64,000 bases of DNA from assembly GCA_025463135.1 (NCBI GenBank), contig JAOAPY010000024.1:124001-188000 (forward strand), in the 5' to 3' direction. This document shows positions 9,046 through 17,388 of the stretch, one piece after another. The stretch is from Acidobacteriota bacterium (GTDB lineage: Bacteria > Acidobacteriota > Blastocatellia > Pyrinomonadales > Pyrinomonadaceae). The position numbers and the translations under genes are program-made. The stretch's first letter is position 1. Every line of letters begins with the position of its first letter. Under the pieces are notes generated by a model. The model searched no databases. It saw only the letters and a list, made by a program, of their open reading frames with translations, and was not told the DNA's origin.

Positions 9046-10599
9046 ATGTTTGAAACACCGGAATCGACGCCCTGGCATCGCTCAACGACTGTTCTGATCG
9101 TCGCCTCGCTGGTTCTTCCTCCCGTTGGCCTTGTCTTGCTTTGGATTCGCCGCAATACGCCGGCGGTGGCAAAGATTCTGGGCACGCTCTGCATCGTCCT
9201 GCTTGCCACCGGTTACTTTTACGCGTTCCGCACCTGGCGTCGAAGCAGCGATCACGAAGCGTTGTACGACGCGGTCGAACAGAATCGCGCACAACAACAA
9301 GCACAAGGCGTCCCCGTGAGCGCACAGCCGGCAGCCGCCGCTAATGCTGCCGCACAATCAACGCCTGGCGCTTCCCCGGCAGCTAACGGCCAACCTGCAA
9401 CCGCAGCCACCGGAGCTGACACTGCCTCGGCGCATGCTTCAAGAAACTATTGGACCAGCTTTCGCGGCCCTAACCGCGATGGCCGTTATGACGAGATGGC
9501 CGTCGTGGCATCGTGGCCGGCACAGGGCTTAACGCCGCTTTGGAAACAGCCCCTCGGTCTGGGCTACGGCTCGTTCACGGTTGCGGATGGCCGTGCTTAC
9601 ACACTGGAACAACGTCGCAAACAAGAAGTAGTTGCCGCCTACGACATCACCACCGGACGGGAACTGTGGACGCAGGGATGGAGCGCCGCATATACGGATT
9701 CGACGGGCGATGGACCACGCACAACCCCCACCTGGGATGAGGGCCGGCTGTATGCGCTTGGCGCAACCGGTGAATTGCGTTGCCTGGATTCCAGGACAGG
9801 AGCAGTGATCTGGGGCAAGAATATTCTCAACGACAATCAGGCGGGTAATCTGCAGTGGGCCATGGCCGCGTCGCCGTTGATCGTCGAAGACAAGGTCATC
9901 GTGCTGCCCGGCGGCACTGGCAACAAATCGGTAGTGGCTTATAACAAACTTACCGGCGCTCCCATCTGGAAATCGCAAAGCGACACAGCCGCGTATGTCT
10001 CTCCAATGTTGGTGACGCTGGCGGGCAAACGACAAATACTCGTCGTCAGCGCCAACCGCGTGTTCGGCCTGGTCCCTGAAGACGGCTCGTTGCTGTGGAG
10101 TAATTCCTGGGACACCGATATGGGAATCAATGTCTCGCAGCCGATCATTGTCGACAAGAACAGATTCTTTATTTCTTCCGGCTATGGCAAGGGCGCAGCA
10201 CTGGTCGAAGTGTCCGGCAGTGGCAAGAGCTTCTCAGCGCGCAACGTCTGGGAAAACATCAATATGAAGAACAAATTCAATAGCTCAGTTCTTCATCAGG
10301 GATATATTTACGGACTGGACGAAGGGATTCTTACCTGTATCGATGTAAACACCGGCGAACGCAAGTGGAAAGGCGGGCGCTATGGTTATGGGCAAGTGTT
10401 GGTGGCGAGCGGCAATTTGATCGTGACCAGCGCGGAGGGCGATCTCGCCCTGGTCCGCGCTACACCCGATCAGTATTCCGAGATTTCGCGTTTCAAAGCT
10501 CTTGAGGGTCAGACCTGGAATTATCCGGCCATCGCCGGTGGACGCCTGCTGGTGCGTAATGCGAGTCAGATGGCCGCCTACAACATCGCCGCGCAGTAA
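9046..10599 (+). CDS. Membrane-anchored PQQ-like beta-propeller (paralogue 5)
   Basis: The ATG at 9046 is served by AAGGAG at 9033-9038. Unlike its paralogues it has no cleavable signal. Two transmembrane helices (about residues 10-30, VLIVASLVLPPVGLVLLWI, and 40-60, ILGTLCIVLLATGYFYAF) are followed by an Ala/Gln/Pro-rich linker (about 85-135). The propeller then begins at YWTSFRGPNRDGRYD. Blades include VAAYDITTGRELWTQGW, RCLDSRTGAVIWGKNIL, VAYNKLTGAPIWKSQSD and TCIDVNTGERKWKGGRY. The topology implies an inner-membrane anchor with the propeller in the periplasm. The blade order and the PNRDG signature group it with the paralogues at 11092-12339 and 21615-22847. Confidence 0.87.
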   Translation: MFETPESTPWHRSTTVLIVASLVLPPVGLVLLWIRRNTPAVAKILGTLCIVLLATGYFYAFRTWRRSSDHEALYDAVEQNRAQQQAQGVPVSAQPAAAANAAAQSTPGASPAANGQPATAATGADTASAHASRNYWTSFRGPNRDGRYDEMAVVASWPAQGLTPLWKQPLGLGYGSFTVADGRAYTLEQRRKQEVVAAYDITTGRELWTQGWSAAYTDSTGDGPRTTPTWDEGRLYALGATGELRCLDSRTGAVIWGKNILNDNQAGNLQWAMAASPLIVEDKVIVLPGGTGNKSVVAYNKLTGAPIWKSQSDTAAYVSPMLVTLAGKRQILVVSANRVFGLVPEDGSLLWSNSWDTDMGINVSQPIIVDKNRFFISSGYGKGAALVEVSGSGKSFSARNVWENINMKNKFNSSVLHQGYIYGLDEGILTCIDVNTGERKWKGGRYGYGQVLVASGNLIVTSAEGDLALVRATPDQYSEISRFKALEGQTWNYPAIAGGRLLVRNASQMAAYNIAAQ

Positions 10600-10613
10600 A
10601 GTTGTAGAGCAGG

Positions 10614-10674
10614 CTGTCAGCGTGTTGTTGCTGCCGGTCGGTCTCTATCGAAGCATCAACAGGCTGGCAGCCTT
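10614..10674. repeat. Imperfect inverted repeat after propeller gene
   Basis: AGGCTGTCAGCGTGTTGTTG (near 10614) is partly complementary to CATCAACAGGCTGGCAGCCT (ending 10674), with a loop of about 25 bases. It follows the plus-strand propeller stop codon by 14 bases and may terminate transcription. Confidence 0.65.
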
Positions 10675-10709
10675 TGTACTGTTACTTCTTCAGAAAGATC
10701 CGTTTCGCT

Positions 10710-10955
10710 TCATACGACCCCGTTTGGCCCATCGACGTACGAGGCAATCGTTAACTCGCCTTCGCCGGTGAAGGCCCATTTCCTCATCAACTGAGTGGTC
10801 ACGGGACCTTTGGGGCGTCAACACCTCAGTGACTAAGATTCCGTTGGCGCTGGGAAGCCACCTGGCTGTTCGTTTGCCCTTTAATACGGGTGCATTCGCC
10901 GGTGCGTTGGGCGGCAGCCGCGAGGTGAAGTCGTATTCCTTCCCGTCCAGCCTGC
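10710..10955 (-). pseudogene. Frameshifted C-terminal remnant of a secreted hypothetical protein
   Basis: The reverse strand encodes GKEYDFTSRLPPNAPANAP and on to NGILVTEVLTP in one frame. It then continues, after a one-base shift at a CCCC run near 10818, as KGPVTTQLMRKWAFTGEGEL followed by TIASYVDGPNGVV and a stop at 10710. The two halves read as a single coherent protein end. No N-terminal part exists upstream, where the frame runs into palindromic repeat sequence. I regard it as the tail of a truncated gene. The frameshift alone could be a homopolymer error, but the missing front end could not. The product is unrecognised. Confidence 0.55.
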
Positions 10956-11016
10956 GTTTCTTGTTTTCTTTCTCCTTCCGTGAGAAAGCAATCGTGCTTG
11001 TGTGCTTTCCCTTTGC

Positions 11017-11092
11017 ATCTTTGCATCTTTGCGTCTTTGCGGAAAACTCCTTCAGTATTTCCCGCATGGGGCGCAAAGACGCAAAGACTCAT
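11017..11092. repeat. Palindromic intergenic repeat, family A
   Basis: The left arm near 11017-11046 contains TTTGCATCTTTGCGTCTTTG then CGGAAA. The right arm near 11059-11092 contains TTTCCCGCATGGGGCGC then AAAGACGCAAAG. It ends directly at the stop codon of the minus-strand propeller gene at 11092, so it lies at the 3' end of that transcript. Confidence 0.8.
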
Positions 11093-12339
11093 TATTGGAT
11101 CTTAAGCGAGCTGAGCGTCGTCTCATCCTTAATCAGAATACGATTACCAAGTACCACCGGATGGGCCCAGGTCGGACTCATGGCGACCGTGTATTCAGCT
11201 GCCGCGGCGTACTCCGTTTTGCTCATCGGCACAACGATCAACTTCGCCTCGTTGGTAAGTGCCAGCAGGAACTTGTCTCCCAGGTTGAGTAGGGCGGCGT
11301 TCTCGCCCATGCGCCCGGGACTTTGCCAGAGAGTTTTTCCCGTATCGGCGTCGATGGCAAAGAACTGGCCTTTCTTAAGCGCGGATAAGCCAAGCAACAT
11401 GTTTCCCTGCAAGACCGGCGAGTTCAGATACATCTGGTTTTCCTTGTTGTTCCAAATTTCCTGCGGAACAATTTCGCTGCCCTGCTTAACCAGACGCAGC
11501 GCCGACAACCCCAAACCTTCGCGCGAAACAATTAACGTGTCTTTGTAGGAAACAGCGGTAACGGAATTCTCTTCATATTGAGACTTGGCCGGCAACCTCC
11601 AGAGAAGTTTTCCCGTCGCGGCTTCGACACCAACCAATTCTTTCTGCGTGAAGTTGACTATCTGCCGGACGCCGGCGAGCGTAACAATCATCGGCGACGA
11701 GTAAGCCGGACCGTCAACATCATTGGACCACTTTACTTCACCCGTTTCGCTATCAAAGGCCGTAAGCGCGCCTTTGTCCTGACCTCCAACATGCGCGATC
11801 AGCAAACCGTTATCCACCACCGGCGACATCGCCGTACCAAACCACGGCGACGTGTGTGGATACTGCGCCGAGAATTCACGCCGCCACTTCAGCTTACCCG
11901 TAGCGGCGTCATGGCAAGAGAGCACTCCGGAAATGCCAAAGGTGTAAACCTTTCCCTGGCTGATGACCGGCGTGGACTTTGGTCCCTTGCCATGACCGGT
12001 TGCCGCCGGATGCATTTCATAAGCAATTGCCTGGCCCGATTTCCAAATCTCTTTCCCGGTGGCCGCGTCAAGACAGCGCAAGACTTCCTCGTCATTCTGG
12101 CGTGCAAAGATATAGATCCGGCCACCCGCAACCACGGGCGAAGCATGGCCAATACCGACCGGAATTTTCCATTCCTCCTTCAATGCTTTCGGCCACGTCT
12201 GCGGCAATGAAGCGTCGGTTACCTTGCCGTCGCGATTTGGCCCGCGCCATTGCGGCCAGTCGGCGATCAGGCTGCCGCTGGTGAGCAGGACGACCGCGGT
12301 AATACTCAGAGCACTCAACCAAAAACGAAACACTCGCAT
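11092..12339 (-). CDS. Secreted PQQ-like beta-propeller repeat protein (paralogue 6)
   Basis: This 415-residue protein starts at an ATG preceded by AGGAGG at 7 bases. The signal peptide (FWLSALSITAVVLLTSGSLIA) is followed by DWPQWRGPNRDGKV. Blades include RCLDAATGKEIWKSGQA, SCHDAATGKLKWRREFS, TAFDSETGEVKWSNDVD, VGVEAATGKLLWRLPAK and FAIDADTGKTLWQSPGR. The C-terminal blade (VMSPTWAHPVVLGNRILIKD) matches the end of the paralogue at 21615 (LPTWTHPVVAGGRLYLRD), so these two are a close pair separated by about 9 kb and on opposite strands. It is convergent with the propeller gene at 9046. Confidence 0.88.
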   Translation of the reverse strand: MRVFRFWLSALSITAVVLLTSGSLIADWPQWRGPNRDGKVTDASLPQTWPKALKEEWKIPVGIGHASPVVAGGRIYIFARQNDEEVLRCLDAATGKEIWKSGQAIAYEMHPAATGHGKGPKSTPVISQGKVYTFGISGVLSCHDAATGKLKWRREFSAQYPHTSPWFGTAMSPVVDNGLLIAHVGGQDKGALTAFDSETGEVKWSNDVDGPAYSSPMIVTLAGVRQIVNFTQKELVGVEAATGKLLWRLPAKSQYEENSVTAVSYKDTLIVSREGLGLSALRLVKQGSEIVPQEIWNNKENQMYLNSPVLQGNMLLGLSALKKGQFFAIDADTGKTLWQSPGRMGENAALLNLGDKFLLALTNEAKLIVVPMSKTEYAAAAEYTVAMSPTWAHPVVLGNRILIKDETTLSSLKIQ

Positions 12340-12377
12340 TTTGAAACCTCCTGCGAAATCGTTTCAGAACTTCGGAT

Positions 12378-13814
12378 TTATTTCCTAATCTTTGCCAATG
12401 AGAGCAGCGGCGCAGTCATGAACGTAGTGGCCAGCGCCATGATAACCATCATTACGAAGATGCGCGCCGATAAGATTCCCAAATCGTAACCGATATTCAG
12501 CACCACCAGTTCTATCAAGCCACGCGTGTTCATCAAGACGCCGATCGCATACGAGTCGCGCCAGCTCATCCTGGTCCAACGAGCCATCAGCATGCTGCCG
12601 ACCAACTTACCCACAACGGCGACAACAACAATGGCCGCACAGATGGACCAACTGGTCCAGTCATTTAGCAAACGGATTTCCGTACGTAATCCCGTGAATA
12701 CGAAGAAGAGCGGCAGCAGAGCCGCCGAACCGAAAGCCTCGAGTCGTTCTCTAAGAAACTGACGCACTCCGGCTGTCGTGGGCATGATCACGCCCGCGAG
12801 AAAGGCTCCGAAGAGAGCGTGGATACCGATGCTTTCAGTAAACCAGGCGCACGCCAGTACAAACGCCAGGATGCCCGCCAGCAGACCCTTGACATGTGTT
12901 TGATTCTCGACCCGACGCGTGATCAGAGTTCCAATGCGCGGTTTGACCAACAAGATCATTACGGTGACGAAACCAAGCACCAGAGCAATAGTAACCATTG
13001 AGCCGGAGACACCGCTGGATTTCACAATCGCGATCACAAACGCCAGAATGCACCAGGCAGTAACGTCGTCTATGGCGGCGCAGGCGATGGCGGTGCTTCC
13101 CAAACGAGTCTCTGTAAGGCCTCGGTCTTCCAAAATTCTGGCGAGCACGGGAAAGGCCGTGATGCTCATCGCGATTCCGATGAAGAGAGCAAAGGCAGTG
13201 AACGAAATATTCGCAGGCGCCAAAGGCCCGTACAGAACCAGTGCCAGAGAGGTGCCCATCAGGAACGGAACGATGATGCTGGCATGGCTGATCATGATTG
13301 CCGCCGCCGCCTTTTCTTGGAGATGCTGGATATCGAGCTCCATGCCCACTATGAACATGAAAAGGACGACACCGATCTGGCTCAGCAGTCCCAACGTTCC
13401 CATTGAAGCAGGCGGAAAAAGAAAAGCCATGATGGGAGGCGAGATGAGTCCCAGAACGGACGGTCCCAGGACAATTCCGGCCACCATCTCACCCATCACC
13501 GGCGGTTGACCGATTTTTCGAAAGATACCCGCTATCAATCTGGCTGCGACAATGATTACGATAATCTGGAGCAACAAAACGCTGAGTGGGCTTCTCAGGT
13601 TAAGCTGCAGTATTTTGCCCAGGTAGCTCCCTGGAACCTTAGTCGCCGCTGCTGTTGGAGTGGCGACTACCGCGGCAACGGTGTTGGCTGGTGAGCGGCC
13701 TGTTTCCAGCGAGGAGCCCTTGGCCAGAATAAGCCAGACTCCCGCCGCAAACATTATCAGCAGAATCACGTAATACAAGTAGGTTCTGGGTTTGTGTGGG
13801 GGTGACTTTGACAA
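12378..13814 (-). CDS. Cation:proton antiporter, CPA2 family (monovalent cation/H+ exchanger)
   Basis: This 478-residue integral membrane protein has a first hydrophobic segment (YYVILLIMFAAGVWLILA), a Thr/Ala-rich stretch, and then about 12 transmembrane helices. Hallmarks of the Na+/H+ exchanger domain are GQPPVMGEMVAGIVLGPSVL (about residues 100-120), the long helix ending VLFMFIVGMELD, AIDDVTAWCILAFVIA with the paired Asp residues of the ion-binding helix (about 245), and AFLAGVIMP. There is no C-terminal RCK/TrkA-N or USP domain; the protein ends soon after the last helix. It probably exchanges Na+ or K+ for protons across the inner membrane. It lies 38 bases from the propeller gene start and points the same way. 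Confidence 0.9.
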   Translation of the reverse strand: MSKSPPHKPRTYLYYVILLIMFAAGVWLILAKGSSLETGRSPANTVAAVVATPTAAATKVPGSYLGKILQLNLRSPLSVLLLQIIVIIVAARLIAGIFRKIGQPPVMGEMVAGIVLGPSVLGLISPPIMAFLFPPASMGTLGLLSQIGVVLFMFIVGMELDIQHLQEKAAAAIMISHASIIVPFLMGTSLALVLYGPLAPANISFTAFALFIGIAMSITAFPVLARILEDRGLTETRLGSTAIACAAIDDVTAWCILAFVIAIVKSSGVSGSMVTIALVLGFVTVMILLVKPRIGTLITRRVENQTHVKGLLAGILAFVLACAWFTESIGIHALFGAFLAGVIMPTTAGVRQFLRERLEAFGSAALLPLFFVFTGLRTEIRLLNDWTSWSICAAIVVVAVVGKLVGSMLMARWTRMSWRDSYAIGVLMNTRGLIELVVLNIGYDLGILSARIFVMMVIMALATTFMTAPLLSLAKIRK

Positions 13815-13938
13815 GGTCTGCGCTCCCGAGGTTGATTCGCTGATGGAATTGGTAAATGTAACACCGAGTTGGAGAGCGAGTATAAGGAATTGTTGTAAGG
13901 TGCTCTCGACTCAAATGATCCGGTGGGCAAGCAGCAGT

Positions 13939-14076
13939 CAGGAAGGGGACCCTGTCCCCGCTTCAAGATGGGAAATTTTTCTTGCAGGGGTTACTCCTGT
14001 GACTCTGCAAGGTATTGAGATTCTCTCGTGCTTGATTGTGGCGCAGGTTGAAGCGGGGACAGGGTCCCCTTCCCGA
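13939..14076. repeat. Inverted repeat, family E (GGAAGGGGACCCTGTCCCCGCTTC)
   Basis: The left arm spans 13939-13964 and the right arm 14049-14076; both contain GGGGACAGGGTCCCC or its complement, which is itself partly palindromic. A second copy with the same arms lies at 49342-49444. Apart from this repeat the spacer 13815-14375 shows no convincing gene. Confidence 0.9.
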
Positions 14077-14375
14077 CTTGCCCAACGGCCGCTGGACCTC
14101 TTAATTCAGGAAATGAGTTCCGGGTACAGCATTACCGATGAAGACACACAACCCACAAGGCGTACCCCGCAACCTAGTAGCTGCGGCTTGCGAAGGGCCA
14201 ATTGATCATCGGTTACATTGATGTTAATTTCGTTACCAGTGGAAACTCCCAGTGAGATCAAATTCAACTGCTCAGGAAATCTGATTCACTCTTTAGAAAT
14301 CCACAAAAAGTTAATAACCAAAAGCTCGTATCAATTTCCGTAATTTTGGCAAGCGCCCATGCGCGCGAAAGATTT

Positions 14376-15689
14376 ATGACCGCTAACACAACTCAACCAA
14401 GCACTGCTGTCGGCAATTATTTCGTTTCCAATTATCCGCCGTTCTCGCAGTGGAAACCGGAAAACGTTCCGCAGGCAATCGAGGCACTCAATCAAGCGCC
14501 CCGAACCGAGGAACCCTTCGGCCTCTATCTCCACATTCCGTTCTGTCGCAAGCGCTGCAAGTTCTGTTATTTCAAAGTCTACACAGACAAGAATGCCAAT
14601 GAGATCGAACTCTATCTCGACGCCTTAATCAAAGAAGTTGAACTCTACAGTCGCACACGGGCTTTCCAGGGACGCCAGCTTCGCTTTGCTTACTTTGGCG
14701 GCGGCACGCCTTCTTACATCAGCGAACGACAACTCCACTATCTGGTCGACGGCCTCAACCAACACGTGAGCTGGAGCAATGCAGAGGAAGTAACGTTTGA
14801 ATGCGAACCCGGCACACTGAGAAGATCAAAACTGGAAACGTTAAAAGAAATCGGCGTCACGCGCTTGAGCCTCGGGGTCGAACATTTTGATGACGAAATT
14901 CTCGCGGCCAACGGACGCGCACATCTCTCTCCGGAGATTTACGAAGTCTATGATCTGGCCCGGCAGGTTGATTTCCCGCAAATCAACATTGACCTTATCG
15001 CCGGCATGGTCGGCGAAACAGAAGCGAAGTGGCGAGACACTGTTCGGCGCGCACTCGAGTTGCAGCCGGATTCGGTCACCATTTATCAAATGGAACTTCC
15101 ATACAACACCGTCATCTCGCAGGAGATCATTAATGACGGAGTTGCTTCGCCGATCGCCGACTGGCCCACCAAGCAGCGCTGGCTTGACTACGCCTTTGAT
15201 GAATTTCAGGCGCGTGGTTATCGCATTGCCAGTGCTTACACTCTGGCCACCACGTCAAAGCCCTGCCGCTTCATTTATACCGACGCTCTATGGCACGGTG
15301 GAGACATGATCGGTCTGGGCGTTTCCTCTTTCTCGCACTTTGGCGGCGTGCATTTTCAAAACGCGCATAGCTTTGAGGAATACCTTGCATTGCTCGATCA
15401 AAACCAGTTGCCGCTATTGCGAGCGCTGACTTTGACACCGAAACAGAAATTGATCCGCGAAATGATTCTGCAGCTAAAGACGGGCGCCATTGATATGAAT
15501 TATTTTCAGGGCAAATTCGGCGTGGATGTCTGGAATGAGTTTCAACCCGTCTACCAGCGCCTTGATAACGAAAAGCTGGTTGAGCGTCACAACGGCACGA
15601 TCGCGCTCACGCGCAGCGGCTTGTTACAGGTCGATCACTTTCTTTCCGAATTCTTTGAACCAGAATTAAAGGCAGTCCGTTACGTGTAG
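14376..15689 (+). CDS. Radical SAM protein, HemN/HemW-like (coproporphyrinogen oxidase family)
   Basis: This protein of about 437 residues has the radical SAM cluster motif in LHIPFCRKRCKFCYFKVY (CxxxCxxC, about residues 50-62). It is followed by FAYFGGGTPSYISERQL (the SAM-binding GGGTP), VTFECEPGTL, RLSLGVEHFDDEILAANGR and the HemN C-terminal domain (about 350-437). The usual CDF or CNF after the third Cys is CYF here. I prefer the ATG at 14376 to the TTG 10 codons upstream. HemN-like proteins include oxygen-independent coproporphyrinogen oxidases, heme chaperones and radical methylases or cyclopropanases. The neighbouring halogenase-like gene, 7 bases downstream in the same direction, argues for a biosynthetic rather than a heme role; that is inferred. 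Confidence 0.85.
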   Translation: MTANTTQPSTAVGNYFVSNYPPFSQWKPENVPQAIEALNQAPRTEEPFGLYLHIPFCRKRCKFCYFKVYTDKNANEIELYLDALIKEVELYSRTRAFQGRQLRFAYFGGGTPSYISERQLHYLVDGLNQHVSWSNAEEVTFECEPGTLRRSKLETLKEIGVTRLSLGVEHFDDEILAANGRAHLSPEIYEVYDLARQVDFPQINIDLIAGMVGETEAKWRDTVRRALELQPDSVTIYQMELPYNTVISQEIINDGVASPIADWPTKQRWLDYAFDEFQARGYRIASAYTLATTSKPCRFIYTDALWHGGDMIGLGVSSFSHFGGVHFQNAHSFEEYLALLDQNQLPLLRALTLTPKQKLIREMILQLKTGAIDMNYFQGKFGVDVWNEFQPVYQRLDNEKLVERHNGTIALTRSGLLQVDHFLSEFFEPELKAVRYV

Positions 15690-15696
15690 AGGCAGC

Positions 15697-17052
15697 ATGG
15701 AGCAGATGGAAATTAACACTAATTTTGATGTCATTGTTATGGGCGGTGGACCAGCAGGCAGTACTGTGGCCGGCATCCTGGCACGCGAGGGCCGCAAGGT
15801 GGTCCTATTCGAAAAAGAGCGATTCCCGCGACATCATATCGGCGAGTCGCTGATGACCGACACTTACTTTACCTTCCAGCGCATGGGCTTGCTCGAGAAA
15901 CTCAAACAAAGTCCGTTCGTGCGTAAGTACAGCGTGCAGTTTGCCAACCCGGCTGGAAAAGAATCGCGTCCTTTCTATTTCTTTGAAGCGAACCATCACG
16001 AATCTGCGGTGACCTGGCAAGTGACACGCGCGCAGTTCGATCTGCTGCTGCTCGAGCACGCCGCCGAACAGGGGACAACCGTCTATCAGGAGACCCAAGT
16101 CAAGCAAGTGCTCTTTGACGGGGACCGCGCATACGGTGTAGTTGCGCGTATGACAGATGGTTCACTGCAGGAATTCTACGCGCCGGTCATAGTTGATGCG
16201 ACCGGGCAAACAGCCATGCTCTCAAACAAATTCGGCTGGCGGGTTCGCGATCCGAAGCTGAAGAAGGCCGTGCTGTATACCTATTTCAAAGGCGCCCACC
16301 GCGAACCCGATCTCAACGGCGGCGCCACGCTCGTGCTGCGCACACCACTGGGGAGTAATGGCTGGTTTTGGTATATCCCGCAGGAAAACGACATCACGAG
16401 TGTCGGCGTGGTCGCCGATCCGGAGTACCTGGTCCAGGGTCGAGGCCAGGATCTGGCGAAAATCTTTTTCGAAGAGGTCGAGAAGGTTGAATCCGTGCGC
16501 CGCCGCGTAGCCAACGCAGAACGTACGGACAAGATTTATTCGATCCTCGACTATTCCTATCGCTCAAAGAATTTTGCCGGTGATGGCTTTATTCTGATCG
16601 GTGATGCTTACGGTTTTCTTGATCCAATTTACTCGTCGGGTGTGCTATTGGCTTTGAAGATGGCTGAGTTGGCTGCTGACAGTATTCATGACGCCTTCAA
16701 GAACAATGATTTCTCCGGGGCGCGCCTGGGCCAGTTTCAAACGAAGCTCGATCAGGGTATTGAGTCGATGCGCAAGCTGGTGTACGCCTTCTATGACGAG
16801 GGCTTCAGCTTTTCTCAGTTTCTAAACAAACACCCCGATCAGCGCGTCAATATCATTAATCTTTTGATGGGAGATGTTTTCAAGGAAGGCGTGGATGACA
16901 TCTATGGGCCAATGGCCGAATTCGCCGAGATTCCTCCGCCGCTTTATGAACAGTTCGACAACGAAGTAGAGGAATCGAGTCCGGATGAGGTTTTATCCGT
17001 GAAGTACCAATACTACGACGACCGCGCAGTGCTGCAAGAGTCCGGGGACTAG
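15697..17052 (+). CDS. FAD-dependent oxidoreductase of the flavin halogenase family
   Basis: This 451-residue protein has the N-terminal FAD dinucleotide motif DVIVMGGGPAGSTVAGILAR (residues 11-30). It has PRHHIGESLM (45-53), typical of flavin-dependent halogenases, and the diagnostic GWxWxIP as GWFWYIP (222-228). A Lys at residue 77 (VRKYSVQF) sits where the catalytic halogenase lysine is expected. DATGQ (168-171) and ILIGDAYGFLDPIYSSGV contact the flavin. It probably acts on a small molecule or carrier-bound substrate and needs a separate flavin reductase. Some family members are reductases or dehydrogenases, so halogenation is unproven. Spacing of 7 bases from the radical SAM gene indicates co-transcription. 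Confidence 0.85.
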   Translation: MEQMEINTNFDVIVMGGGPAGSTVAGILAREGRKVVLFEKERFPRHHIGESLMTDTYFTFQRMGLLEKLKQSPFVRKYSVQFANPAGKESRPFYFFEANHHESAVTWQVTRAQFDLLLLEHAAEQGTTVYQETQVKQVLFDGDRAYGVVARMTDGSLQEFYAPVIVDATGQTAMLSNKFGWRVRDPKLKKAVLYTYFKGAHREPDLNGGATLVLRTPLGSNGWFWYIPQENDITSVGVVADPEYLVQGRGQDLAKIFFEEVEKVESVRRRVANAERTDKIYSILDYSYRSKNFAGDGFILIGDAYGFLDPIYSSGVLLALKMAELAADSIHDAFKNNDFSGARLGQFQTKLDQGIESMRKLVYAFYDEGFSFSQFLNKHPDQRVNIINLLMGDVFKEGVDDIYGPMAEFAEIPPPLYEQFDNEVEESSPDEVLSVKYQYYDDRAVLQESGD

Positions 17053-17168
17053 ACTCCGCCGTTGAGAGCGTTCTGCACATGTGATCCTATGTCGCTCGTG
17101 TAATTTGCAGAGCCTAAATTAATAGCGAGGCTTTCATATGGAGTGTCAACTTCGAGAACGTTCTGAGC

Positions 17169-17327
17169 TCCGTTAGGAGCGGGATGTTTATAGCAACGAA
17201 CAGCAACCTGATATCCAGCTCCGTATGAGCGAAACGTGGTTCGCTCCGTCCGGTGATATTTCGCTGCTACGGAGCTCTCGCAATCTCTCAGAGCCGTTTT
17301 TCTATAAATATTTCGTCCCTACCGGAC
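17169..17327. repeat. Four dispersed units of a TCCGTAGGAGCG..TTTATAG repeat
   Basis: GCTCCGTTAGGAGCGGGATG then TTTATAG (17169-17195) and GCTCCGTATGAGCGAAACG (about 17219) point one way. GATATTTCGCTGCTACGGAG (about 17255) and TTCTATAAATATTTCGTCCC then TACCGGA (17300-17326) point the other way. The paired opposite units could fold into a cruciform. They fill the 336-bp gap between the halogenase-like gene and the end of the TonB-dependent receptor; no gene was seen there. Confidence 0.7.
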
Positions 17328-17388
17328 TAAAGGCGGCCTTCAAATCTTCGTTACCAGACAGATGTTTATCGAAGGGTCCCCTACACTC

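Noticed and set aside
10829-11548. Plus-strand frame of about 239 codons
   Set aside because: It crosses a palindrome and runs antisense to the propeller gene at 11092; its content is repeat translation.
799-12339. PQQ-dependent alcohol or glucose dehydrogenases
   Set aside because: The propellers lack the vicinal disulfide, catalytic Asp and heme-binding CxxCH seen in true quinoprotein enzymes; PQQ-like repeat describes only the fold.
13792-14205. Plus-strand frame through the family E repeat
   Set aside because: Its codons are mostly repeat arms, and no motif or ribosome site is present.
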